Positions 7,145 to 13,466 of a stretch of 13,466 nucleotides of DNA are shown here, piece after piece. Every line of letters starts with the position of its first letter. Position 1 is the first letter of the stretch. The DNA lies in assembly GCA_030153045.1 (NCBI GenBank), contig JASLID010000043.1, positions 1 through 13,466 on the forward strand, given 5' to 3'. The notes beneath the pieces are model-generated. The model was given only the letters and a program-made list of their open reading frames with translations, made no database searches and was not told the DNA's origin. Source of the DNA: Flavobacterium sp. GTDB taxonomy: Bacteria; Bacteroidota; Bacteroidia; Flavobacteriales; Flavobacteriaceae. Made by a program: the position numbers and the translations under genes.

Positions 7145-7303
7145 TTACAAATTGGTTTTTATTCGATGTTTAATGATTTTCAATAACAACTTTTTCTTAT
7201 CATCTTTGTAGACTGACTGATTAAATTCAATTTGTAAATTGCCTCCTCGGTCTTTCAATCTATAAAATTCAAGCCCTCCAAATTCAAGTAAAATCTCAAC
7301 AAT
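7145..7303 (-). pseudogene. Protein-like open frame without start codon (probable gene remnant)
   Basis: The minus strand reads 52 sense codons from 7303 to a TAA at 7145-7147. The product looks like the C-terminal end of a real protein: a hydrophobic strand (IVEILLEFGGLEFYRL), a turn (KDRGGNLQ), a second strand (IEFNQSVY), then a Lys-rich amphipathic helix (KDDKKKLLLKIIKHRIK). There is no ATG or GTG in the open stretch, and a TAG at 7304-7306 blocks the frame directly upstream. The frame is open again above this stop up to a GTG at 7379-7381, but that part looks less protein-like. A start at a rare ATT (7303) or at TTG (about 7258) is possible but unlikely. The family was not recognised. The most likely reading is a 5'-truncated pseudogene; a tiny functional gene cannot be excluded. 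Confidence 0.4.
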
Positions 7304-7382
7304 CTAAGCCAAGAAAAAACACCTCTCAACGACAATTTTTACTTTTAAAACCCCCAAAACCCCAATATTTAAAAAATTCACA

Positions 7383-7390
7383 TACTTTTG
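7383..7390 (+). promoter_or_regulatory. Putative topA promoter (-7 element)
   Basis: TACTTTTG matches the Bacteroidota -7 consensus TAnnTTTG perfectly and lies 20 nt before the topA ATG. No TTG is found 19-21 nt upstream; that stretch is C- and A-rich (CCCCCAAAACCCC), so the -33 contact is missing or unusual. The start point would be near 7397, leaving a leader of roughly 14 nt. Confidence 0.55.
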
Positions 7391-7410
7391 CCGAAGAAAT
7401 AAAATACATA

Positions 7411-9927
7411 ATGGCAAAGAATTTAGTTATAGTTGAGTCACCTGCAAAGGCAAAAACAATCGAAAAATTTCTGGGGAGCGACTTTCAAGTTGAGTCAAGT
7501 TACGGGCACATTGCCGACTTGCCTTCTAAAGAAATAGGAGTAGATGTATTGAACGGGTTCAAGCCCAAATACGAAGTTTCCGCCGATAAGAAAGCATTGG
7601 TTACCAAACTGAAATCATTATCTAAGAATGCCGAAATGGTTTGGTTGGCTTCCGATGAGGACCGTGAGGGAGAAGCAATTTCCTGGCACCTTGCAGAAGA
7701 ATTAAAGCTGGATCCTAAAAAAACCAAGCGTATTGTTTTTCATGAAATTACCAAAAATGCGATTCTTAAAGCAATCGATAATCCGCGTGAAATAGATTAC
7801 AATTTAGTGAATGCCCAACAAGCGCGTCGTGTATTAGACCGTTTGGTAGGTTACGAATTGTCTCCGGTTTTATGGAGAAAAATTAAAGGAGGTTTGTCGG
7901 CCGGTCGTGTGCAATCGGTTTCTGTGAGGCTAATTGTAGAGCGTGAACGTGAGATTCAAAATTTCAAAGCGGTGGCGTCTTATTCTGTTGTGGCCGAATT
8001 CACAAACGAAGCGGGTAAATCATTTAAGGCCAAATTGCCAAAGAATTTCAATACTAAAAAAGAAGCCGAAGATTTTTTAAGCCAAAATATCGGTTCTATA
8101 TATAAGGTAGCAGATTTAGAAACAAAACCTACCAAAAAATCACCAACAGCTCCTTTTACAACGTCTACTTTGCAACAGGAAGCCGCTCGTAAATTGTATT
8201 TGCCGGTTGGAATTACCATGCAATTAGCACAACGTTTGTACGAAGCCGGATTGATTACGTATATGAGAACGGACAGTGTGAATCTTTCTAAAGAGGCGAT
8301 GGATGCGGCCCAGGCTGAAATCATTTCGTCTTACGGGAAAGAATTTTCTAAGCCTAGAACTTTTACAAACAAAAGTAAAGGAGCTCAGGAAGCACACGAG
8401 GCGATTCGTCCTACAGACATGTCACGTCACACGGTAAACATCGATAGAGATCAAGCGCGTTTGTATGATTTGATTTGGAAAAGAACATTGGCGTCTCAAA
8501 TGAGCGATGCTGAATTGGAACGTACTAATGTAAAAATTGAGGCTAATAATCATAAAGAATTATTTACAGCTTCAGGAGAAGTAATCAAGTTTGAAGGTTT
8601 CCTTAAAGTCTATTTGGAAGGTCATGATGACGATGAAGAAGAGCAAGAAGGAATGTTGCCAGCCATGAAAGTGAATGAGAAATTGCAAAACAATTACATC
8701 ACAGCAACGGAAAGATATACAAGACCAGCAGCAAGATATACTGAAGCTTCTTTAGTTAAGAAACTGGAAGAATTAGGAATCGGTCGTCCGTCTACATACG
8801 CACCAACTATCTCTACAATTATCAACAGAAATTATGTTGAGAAAGGAAACTTAGAAGGGCAAGAAAGAAACTATACACAATTAACACTTCAAGCTGGGAA
8901 ACTAGGGGAGAAGCTGTTGAAAGAAAATACAGGTTCGGATAAAGGGAAATTAGTGCCAACAGATATTGGAACGATTGTAACTGATTTCTTGGTGAAAAAT
9001 TTCGAAACCATTTTAGATTATAATTTCACTGCTAAAGTAGAACAGGATTTTGACGAAATCGCAGAAGGAAATATCGAATGGGCCAAAATGATGCAGGATT
9101 TTTACGATCATTTTCATCCAACGGTTAAAAATGTTGAAGAAAACGCTGAGAGAGAAAGCGGAGAAAGAATCTTAGGGAAAGATCCTAAAACAGGAAAACC
9201 GGTTAGTGTTCGTTTAGGTAAGTTTGGTCCTATGGCGCAAATTGGAGATGCTGATGACGAAAATAAACAGTTCGCGAGTTTGCGTACAGAACAAAATATT
9301 GGAAACATCACTTTAGAGGATGCTTTGAATTTATTTTTATTGCCTAAAAATTTAGGTACATATAAAGGAGAAGAAGTTGAGGTAAGTAATGGTCGTTTTG
9401 GTCCTTACGTACGTCATGGAAGTGCTTTTATTTCTTTGCCAAAAGGAGAGGAACCGTTAGACGTTACGATGGAAAGAGCGCAGGAATTGATTGACGATAA
9501 AGCAAAAGCCGATGCGCCAATCGCTACTTACAAAGATGAACCGGTACAGAAAGGTGTGGGGCGTTTTGGTCCTTTCATCAAATGGAACGGATTGTTTATT
9601 AATGTAAGTAAGAAATACGATTTTGATAATCTTTCACAATCAGATATTGTAGAGTTGATTGAAGATAAATTACAAAAGAATATCGATAAGGTAATTCACA
9701 ATTGGGAAGCCGAAGGTATTTTAGTAGAAAAAGCCCGTTGGGGACGTTCGGTGATTACCAAAGGGAAAGTCAAAATTGAATTGAGTAAAGATGTCGATGC
9801 TGCTGCAATGACATTGGAAGAAGTAAAAGAATTGATTGAAAAGAAAGCTCCAGCTAAAAAAGCTCCTGCAAAGAAGGCAGCGGCTAAAAAGCCGGCGGCT
9901 AAAAAAACTGTAGCAAAAAAGAAATAA
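7411..9927 (+). CDS. topA: DNA topoisomerase I (type IA), cysteine-free with Lys/Ala tail
   Basis: Relaxes negatively supercoiled DNA by cutting and passing a single strand. The 838-residue protein opens with the Toprim domain: VIVESPAKAKTIEKFL with Glu9, and the acidic triad Asp82, Asp84, Glu86 in ASDEDREGEA. The active-site Tyr284 lies in GLITYMRTDSVNLS, with Arg286 two residues on, and the decatenation-gate motifs GLSAGRVQSV (161-170) and GIGRPSTYAP are present. The C-terminal part lacks the zinc-binding cysteines of E. coli TopA; no cysteine was seen anywhere in the protein. Instead it has repeats built around KFGPM, RFGPYVRHG and RFGPFIKW, the zinc-less C-terminal repeat type. An acidic loop (HDDDEEEQEG, near residues 411-420) and a basic tail (811-838) are notable. 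The next gene starts 3 nt after the stop. Confidence 0.97.
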   Translation: MAKNLVIVESPAKAKTIEKFLGSDFQVESSYGHIADLPSKEIGVDVLNGFKPKYEVSADKKALVTKLKSLSKNAEMVWLASDEDREGEAISWHLAEELKLDPKKTKRIVFHEITKNAILKAIDNPREIDYNLVNAQQARRVLDRLVGYELSPVLWRKIKGGLSAGRVQSVSVRLIVEREREIQNFKAVASYSVVAEFTNEAGKSFKAKLPKNFNTKKEAEDFLSQNIGSIYKVADLETKPTKKSPTAPFTTSTLQQEAARKLYLPVGITMQLAQRLYEAGLITYMRTDSVNLSKEAMDAAQAEIISSYGKEFSKPRTFTNKSKGAQEAHEAIRPTDMSRHTVNIDRDQARLYDLIWKRTLASQMSDAELERTNVKIEANNHKELFTASGEVIKFEGFLKVYLEGHDDDEEEQEGMLPAMKVNEKLQNNYITATERYTRPAARYTEASLVKKLEELGIGRPSTYAPTISTIINRNYVEKGNLEGQERNYTQLTLQAGKLGEKLLKENTGSDKGKLVPTDIGTIVTDFLVKNFETILDYNFTAKVEQDFDEIAEGNIEWAKMMQDFYDHFHPTVKNVEENAERESGERILGKDPKTGKPVSVRLGKFGPMAQIGDADDENKQFASLRTEQNIGNITLEDALNLFLLPKNLGTYKGEEVEVSNGRFGPYVRHGSAFISLPKGEEPLDVTMERAQELIDDKAKADAPIATYKDEPVQKGVGRFGPFIKWNGLFINVSKKYDFDNLSQSDIVELIEDKLQKNIDKVIHNWEAEGILVEKARWGRSVITKGKVKIELSKDVDAAAMTLEEVKELIEKKAPAKKAPAKKAAAKKPAAKKTVAKKK
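9841..9924 (+). repeat. Tandem AKK-type codon repeat encoding the TopA basic tail
   Basis: The last 28 codons of topA are a degenerate tandem array of Lys-Lys pairs separated by Ala/Pro (KKAPAKKAPAKKAAAKKPAA...), with units of 5 codons. The composition resembles histone H1 C-terminal tails and would bind DNA non-specifically. The array is A-rich and repetitive enough to vary in length by slippage among strains. Confidence 0.7.
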
Positions 9928-9930
9928 TCT

Positions 9931-11073
9931 ATGGCATTTGATTTTTTACAACCTTTAGATGCTGGTTTTTTAGAATTTATTCAAGGATTGTCACCACAAA
10001 CTTTGGGTAAAAAAGTAGTGTTTCATACAGATACTGATTTCCCGGTGTTAGATAATGTTTCTATTGCGGTTATTGGAGTGCTGGAAAACAGAGGTTTGTC
10101 AAGTCGTAATGAAGTTGATTTGACTAGTATTCGAAAAGAATTCTATAGTTTGTTTCCTGGTAATTGGCAAACGCAAATAGTCGATTTAGGAGATGTAGTT
10201 GCAGGGAGTTCGTTAGAAGATACCTATTATGTTTTAAAAACAACTGTTGAGCAGCTAGTAAAGAATAAAATTGTTCCACTAATAATTGGAGGTTCTCAAG
10301 ACTTGACTTACGCCATGTATCGCGCTTACGATCAATTAGAACAAATGGTTAATATGGTTTCTGTCGATAATAAATTTGATTTTGCAAAAGAACAAAGTAT
10401 GCAGGCAAATTCTTACTTAACAAAAATGATTGTTGAAGAACCAAATAATTTGTTTAATTTTAGTAATATTGGTTATCAAACCTATTATAATTCGCAGGAA
10501 GAAATTGATTTGATAGAGAAATTATATTTTGATGCGTATCGTTTAGGTGAAGTGTGTAATAATTTAGCAATTGCAGAGCCGGTTTTTAGAGATGCTGATT
10601 TGGTGAGTTTCGATTTATTGTCTGTAAAGACTTCAAATTCAGCTAATTTTAGTACATTTGCTCCTAATGGATTTAATGGAAAAGAAATTTGTTCGCTAGC
10701 GAGATATGCGGGGATAAGTGATAAAGTTTCGTCTTTTGGAGTTTTTAATCATAATAGTACACCACAAGAAGCGGTGTTAGTTTCGCAAATTCTGTGGTAT
10801 TTTATAGAAGGATTTCATTATAGATCACAAGAGTATCCTTTCGGAGTCAGAGAAAACTACATTAAATATATAGTAACGCTTGAAGAAGAAATGATTTTCT
10901 TTAAAAGTAATAAAACCGATAGATGGTGGATTGAAATTCCATATATTTCAGGTATAAACAATAAATTAAAGAAATCTACGTTGTTGCCCTGTACACATGA
11001 TGATTACTTGGCAGCATGCAACGGCGATGTTCCTGAAAGATGGTGGAAAGCTCAACGAAAAAATTTAATTTAA
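9931..11073 (+). CDS. Ureohydrolase (arginase/formimidoylglutamase) family protein, probably inactive
   Basis: Members of this fold hydrolyse C-N bonds in arginine, agmatine or formimidoylglutamate using two Mn ions held by His and Asp. This 380-residue protein keeps the frame of the family: the strand IVPLIIGGSQDLTYAMYRAY (114-133) where GGDHS is expected, VSVDNKFDF (143-151) where DAHxD is expected, and LVSFDLLSVK (224-233) where SFDxDxxDP is expected. At those sites the first His is Gln122 or Ser122-like (GGSQD), the DAHxD His is Lys148, and the second Asp of SFDxD is Leu230. At least three of the six usual ligands are thus replaced. The last 80 residues (PFGVRENYIKY...RWWIEIPY...ERWWKAQRKN) form an extra C-terminal segment. 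It begins 3 nt after topA, so it is co-transcribed with it, and precedes gldK. It is often annotated as formimidoylglutamase; a non-enzymatic role seems more likely. Confidence 0.8.
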   Translation: MAFDFLQPLDAGFLEFIQGLSPQTLGKKVVFHTDTDFPVLDNVSIAVIGVLENRGLSSRNEVDLTSIRKEFYSLFPGNWQTQIVDLGDVVAGSSLEDTYYVLKTTVEQLVKNKIVPLIIGGSQDLTYAMYRAYDQLEQMVNMVSVDNKFDFAKEQSMQANSYLTKMIVEEPNNLFNFSNIGYQTYYNSQEEIDLIEKLYFDAYRLGEVCNNLAIAEPVFRDADLVSFDLLSVKTSNSANFSTFAPNGFNGKEICSLARYAGISDKVSSFGVFNHNSTPQEAVLVSQILWYFIEGFHYRSQEYPFGVRENYIKYIVTLEEEMIFFKSNKTDRWWIEIPYISGINNKLKKSTLLPCTHDDYLAACNGDVPERWWKAQRKNLI

Positions 11074-11148
11074 ACGAAAAAATTAATAGTATAACTAAAG
11101 CGTAATAAATCTAAATAGAAATTTTTTAAGGTTTTTTTAATAAAAAAA

Positions 11149-11179
11149 TTGTTTTTTAAAAAATAAATAAATAGGTTTA
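11149..11179 (+). promoter_or_regulatory. Putative gldK-gldL-gldM promoter
   Basis: TTG (11149-11151) is followed after exactly 20 nt by TAGGTTTA (11172-11179), which matches the Bacteroidota TTG-N20-TAnnTTTG pattern except for the last base. The spacer is almost pure A/T. The start point would be near 11186, so the ATG at 11221 has a leader of about 35 nt. This marks gldK as the first gene of the motor operon, separate from topA and the ureohydrolase gene. Confidence 0.6.
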
Positions 11180-11220
11180 CGCCCTTAAATCTTATGAATA
11201 CATACATAACCCCAATTTAT

Positions 11221-12609
11221 ATGAAGAAGTTCATTTTATTAGCAGTATTGGTTACATTTTTGTACAGCTGCGGATCAAAAGACAACGGTCAACTTGTAGG
11301 TGTTAAAGGAAAAGCTTGGCGTCCTGAAAAACCTTATGGAATGACTTTAGTGCCTGGTGGTGCTTTTATTATGGGTAAATCAGATGATGATTTAGCTAAC
11401 GTACAAGATGCGCCTACTAAAACCGTAACTGTTCGTTCGTTCTATATGGACGAAACAGAAATTACAAACAGTGAGTACAGACAGTATGTGAACTGGGTAA
11501 GAGACTCAATCGTTAGAATGCGTTTAGCTATTTTAGCTGATGAGTTAGGCGAGAAAAACGACCCAAAAGAAAAGTCTTCGAAAGGCGGAAGTATAGCTGA
11601 TTATGCGTTTCTTGATGCAGACACTACAAATATGAGTGTTTATGACAAGTATATGTATGATAACTACTATAGTGTAGGTTCGGGCGACGATCCATATGCT
11701 GGAAGAAAATTAAACAAGAAAGTAGAATTGAAGTGGAATACTGGCCAATTTCCTGATGAGCACTATGCTGAGGTGATGGATTCAATGTATATTCCTGCTG
11801 AAGAAGCATACAATGGTTTAAGAACTATTGATGTTGATAAATTAAAATTCAAATACTCTTGGATGGATATTCAGGCTGCAGCTAAAGCTAAAACTGGAAA
11901 ACGTAAAGAATTTATTCGTAAAGAAGAAATTAAAATTTATCCTGATACAACAGTTTGGATTAAAGATTTCGCTTATTCTTATAATGAGCCAATGCATAAT
12001 GACTATTTCTGGCATCAAGCTTATGGAGATTATCCAGTTGTAGGTGTAACTTGGAAACAAGCGAAAGCATTCTGTGCTTGGAGAACTTTGTATCACAATG
12101 CTGAAAAGAAAAGACGTCACCAGCAAAATGTAAACATTTACAGACTTCCAACTGAAGCTGAATGGGAATATGCTGCTCGTGGAGGTTTAGAGTCTGGAAC
12201 ATACCCATGGGGTGGTCCTTATGCTAAAAATGACAGAGGATGTTATTTGGCTAACTTCAAACCAATGCGTGGAGATTATGCGGCTGACCAAGCTTTATAT
12301 ACTGTTGAAGCAGATGCTTACGAGCCAAATGATTATAACTTATATAATATGGCAGGTAACGTTGCAGAATGGACTGATTCGTCTTATGATCCAACTGCAT
12401 ACGAGTATGTGTCAACAATGAATCCAAACGTTTCTGATATCAAAAACATGCGTAAAGTTACAAGAGGTGGTTCTTGGAAAGATGTTGCTTATTACCTACA
12501 AGTAGGCACACGTGATTTCGAATACGCAGATTCAGCGAGAAGTTATATTGGTTTCCGTACAATCCAGGATTATATGGGTACTGACGTAACTGGTAACGCA
12601 AGCAAATAA
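11221..12609 (+). CDS. gldK: Gliding motility/T9SS lipoprotein GldK (PorK), FGE-sulfatase fold
   Basis: With GldN it forms the periplasmic ring of the type IX secretion system under the outer membrane. From the ATG at 11221 the 462-residue protein has a lipoprotein signal peptide, MKKFILLAVLVTFLYSC, with Cys17 lipidated. An in-frame ATG at 11194 would add nine residues before the signal peptide and is less likely. The FGE-sulfatase (SUMF1-like) domain is split: MTLVPGGAFIMG to EITNSEYRQYVNW (41-92), an insertion of about 170 mostly charged residues, then YPVVGVTWKQAKAFCAWRT (271-289), YRLPTEAEWEYAARGG, GNVAEWTDSSYD and TRGGSWKDVAYY to SYIGFRTI (441-448). Where formylglycine-generating enzymes carry their two catalytic cysteines, GldK has Asp421 and Leu426, so it is structural. 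gldL follows after 53 nt. Confidence 0.95.
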   Translation: MKKFILLAVLVTFLYSCGSKDNGQLVGVKGKAWRPEKPYGMTLVPGGAFIMGKSDDDLANVQDAPTKTVTVRSFYMDETEITNSEYRQYVNWVRDSIVRMRLAILADELGEKNDPKEKSSKGGSIADYAFLDADTTNMSVYDKYMYDNYYSVGSGDDPYAGRKLNKKVELKWNTGQFPDEHYAEVMDSMYIPAEEAYNGLRTIDVDKLKFKYSWMDIQAAAKAKTGKRKEFIRKEEIKIYPDTTVWIKDFAYSYNEPMHNDYFWHQAYGDYPVVGVTWKQAKAFCAWRTLYHNAEKKRRHQQNVNIYRLPTEAEWEYAARGGLESGTYPWGGPYAKNDRGCYLANFKPMRGDYAADQALYTVEADAYEPNDYNLYNMAGNVAEWTDSSYDPTAYEYVSTMNPNVSDIKNMRKVTRGGSWKDVAYYLQVGTRDFEYADSARSYIGFRTIQDYMGTDVTGNASK

Positions 12610-12662
12610 TTAACTAACCAAACTTTATTTTTTATATTTAACTTAACTAAAATTTATTTATT

Positions 12663-13304
12663 ATGGCAATTTTAAGCAAAAAAGCAATGAACTTCGCTTA
12701 CGGTATGGGAGCATCAGTGGTTATCCTTGGTGCATTATTTAAAATCGCTCACTTTGAGTTCGGTTTTTTAACCGGAACTGTAATGTTGACGATAGGATTA
12801 GTAACAGAGGCATTAATTTTTGCTTTATCTGCATTTGAACCTGTTGAAAATGACTTAGATTGGTCTTTAGTTTATCCAGAATTAGCTGGTGGTGAATCTT
12901 CTGGTAAGAAAAAAGAAGTAAAAGAAGATGCTCAAGGATTGTTGTCTCAAAAATTAGATGCAATGTTGAAAGAAGCTAAAATTGACGGAGATTTAATGTC
13001 AAGTTTAGGAAACAGCATCAAAAATTTCGAAGGAGCTGCAAAAGCAATCTCTCCTACGGTTGATTCAATTGCTGGTCAAAAGAAATATGCTGAAGAAATG
13101 TCTCTTGCAGCTGCTCAAATGGAATCTTTAAATAGTTTATATAAAGTACAATTAGAAAGTGCTTCTCGTAATGCACAAGCAAACAGCGAAATCGCTGAAA
13201 ATGCTTCTAAATTAAAAGAACAAATGCAGTCTATGACTTCAAACATTGCTTCATTAAACAATGTTTACGGTGGTATGCTTTCTGCAATGAGTAATAAAGG
13301 ATAA
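12663..13304 (+). CDS. gldL: Gliding motility/T9SS motor protein GldL (PorL)
   Basis: Inner-membrane subunit that, with GldM, turns proton flow into motion for type IX secretion and gliding. The 213-residue protein has two transmembrane helices at about residues 11-30 and 35-57. The residues described as functionally important in F. johnsoniae GldL are at the same positions: Tyr13, Lys27, His30, Glu49 and Glu59. After the membrane part comes a cytoplasmic region: a charged linker (GESSGKKKEVKEDAQG), then a largely helical stretch (about 90-213), rich in Ala, Ser, Gln and Met, that is probably coiled coil. The ATG at 12663 gives the usual MAILSKKAMNFAYGMG start. The stop codon forms part of the inverted repeat that spans the gap to gldM. 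Confidence 0.97.
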   Translation: MAILSKKAMNFAYGMGASVVILGALFKIAHFEFGFLTGTVMLTIGLVTEALIFALSAFEPVENDLDWSLVYPELAGGESSGKKKEVKEDAQGLLSQKLDAMLKEAKIDGDLMSSLGNSIKNFEGAAKAISPTVDSIAGQKKYAEEMSLAAAQMESLNSLYKVQLESASRNAQANSEIAENASKLKEQMQSMTSNIASLNNVYGGMLSAMSNKG

Positions 13305-13350
13305 TTAGTTTTTAACTAAAATATTTTATTTAATAACAAAAAACTAATTA
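13302..13350 (+). repeat. 12-bp perfect inverted repeat in the gldL-gldM junction
   Basis: TAATTAGTTTTT (13302-13313) and AAAAACTAATTA (13339-13350) are exact reverse complements separated by 25 nt of A/T-rich sequence. The left arm begins with the gldL stop codon, and the right arm ends 6 nt before the gldM ATG. In the mRNA the stem would fill the whole intercistronic gap. It is AT-only apart from one G-C pair, and no T-run follows, so it is unlikely to be a terminator. A role in translation or message stability is possible. Confidence 0.6.
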
Positions 13351-13356
13351 GAAAAA

Positions 13357-13466
13357 ATGGCAGGAGGAAAATTAACCCCTAGACAGAAGATGATTAACCT
13401 GATGTATCTGGTTTTCATCGCGATGTTGGCAATGAATATGTCAAAAGAAGTATTATCTGCTTTTGG
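13357..13466 (+). CDS. gldM: Gliding motility/T9SS motor protein GldM (PorM), N-terminal 36 codons
   Basis: GldM spans the periplasm and links the GldL motor in the inner membrane to the GldK/GldN ring. Only the start is in the window: MAGGKLTPRQKMINLMYLVF, followed by a membrane helix (about residues 14-33) and KEVLSAF, running off the right edge. Arg9, which pairs with the GldL intramembrane acid in the known motor structure, is present. The full protein is normally about 510-520 residues. It follows gldL by 52 nt and belongs to the gldKLMN operon; gldN should lie just beyond the window. Confidence 0.95.
   Translation, partial: MAGGKLTPRQKMINLMYLVFIAMLAMNMSKEVLSAF

Larger units (their letters stand above)
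6968..7410. other. csp-topA divergent intergenic region
   Basis: A 443-bp stretch without an intact gene between divergently transcribed csp and topA. It holds, from left to right, the csp leader (about 6968-7031), the csp promoter (7038-7071), about 70 nt of AT-rich sequence in which nothing is recognised, the protein-like remnant on the minus strand (7145-7303), a further 79 nt of low-complexity sequence, and the topA -7 element (7383-7390). No tRNA, riboswitch or transposon end was recognised. Confidence 0.7.

Noticed and set aside
7228..7241. CAATTT-GT-AAATTG inverted repeat in the csp-topA gap
   Set aside because: A short A/T-rich palindrome that lies inside the protein-like remnant; nothing suggests a separate function.
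7684..7695. TGGCAC...TTGCA inside topA
   Set aside because: The two blocks are only one base apart instead of five, and they lie inside a conserved coding region.
11119..11170. A/T-run hairpins after the ureohydrolase gene as a terminator
   Set aside because: The possible stems are made only of A-T pairs without a GC core, too weak to call; no terminator is claimed between this gene and gldK.
11194..11220. Upstream in-frame ATG for gldK
   Set aside because: It would put nine residues (MNTYITPIY) in front of a textbook lipoprotein signal peptide; the ATG at 11221 gives Met-Lys-Lys followed directly by the hydrophobic core and lipobox. It stays possible.
11842..12208. Overlapping minus-strand open frames opposite gldK
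   Set aside because: They are antisense to conserved GldK sequence, with Cys/Phe/Ser-rich composition typical of shadow frames.

Overview
The window is a low-GC piece of a Bacteroidota chromosome, almost certainly Flavobacterium or a close relative. It carries the gliding motility/type IX secretion genes gldK, gldL and gldM, and a SecG with a long Ala/Thr/Glu tail. Its promoters follow the Bacteroidota pattern (TTG about 20 nt before TAnnTTTG), and the gene starts lack clear Shine-Dalgarno sequences. There are no rRNA or tRNA genes, insertion sequences, CRISPR arrays or prophage genes; this is mostly conserved core genome.

Left part, all on the minus strand. The chaperonin operon groS-groL is at the left edge, with groL running off it. 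Upstream of it is a five-gene cluster transcribed miaB, sigma-54-type activator, lptE, TPR-like protein, secG. The cluster starts at a near-consensus promoter just before miaB, has a second good promoter before lptE, and ends at a strong intrinsic terminator between secG and groS. It joins tRNA modification (MiaB), an RpoN activator without an N-terminal sensor domain, LPS transport (LptE) and inner-membrane translocation (SecG). A cold-shock gene (csp) with its own promoter, leader and terminator lies further upstream.

Centre. The 443-bp gap between csp and topA holds both promoters and, on the minus strand, a 52-codon protein-like open frame with no ordinary start. It is best read as the remnant of a lost gene, or possibly a small unannotated gene.

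Right part, all on the plus strand. topA encodes a cysteine-free topoisomerase I with a histone H1-like Lys/Ala/Pro tail. Three bases later comes a ureohydrolase (arginase/formimidoylglutamase) family protein that has lost several metal ligands and is probably a pseudoenzyme. After a new promoter come gldK, gldL and the first 36 codons of gldM. GldK is an outer-membrane ring lipoprotein with a formylglycine-generating-enzyme fold but no catalytic cysteines. GldL and GldM form the proton-driven motor; the intramembrane charged residues known from F. johnsoniae (GldL K27, H30, E49; GldM R9) are visible at the same positions.

Most interesting observations: the metal-site-degenerate ureohydrolase between topA and gldK; the gene remnant in the csp-topA gap; three promoters sharing TTGTCA-N17-TA; a 12-bp perfect inverted repeat that includes the gldL stop codon and ends just before the gldM start; and the sensor-less sigma-54 activator embedded in an envelope-biogenesis cluster. 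No clearly new multi-gene system is visible.
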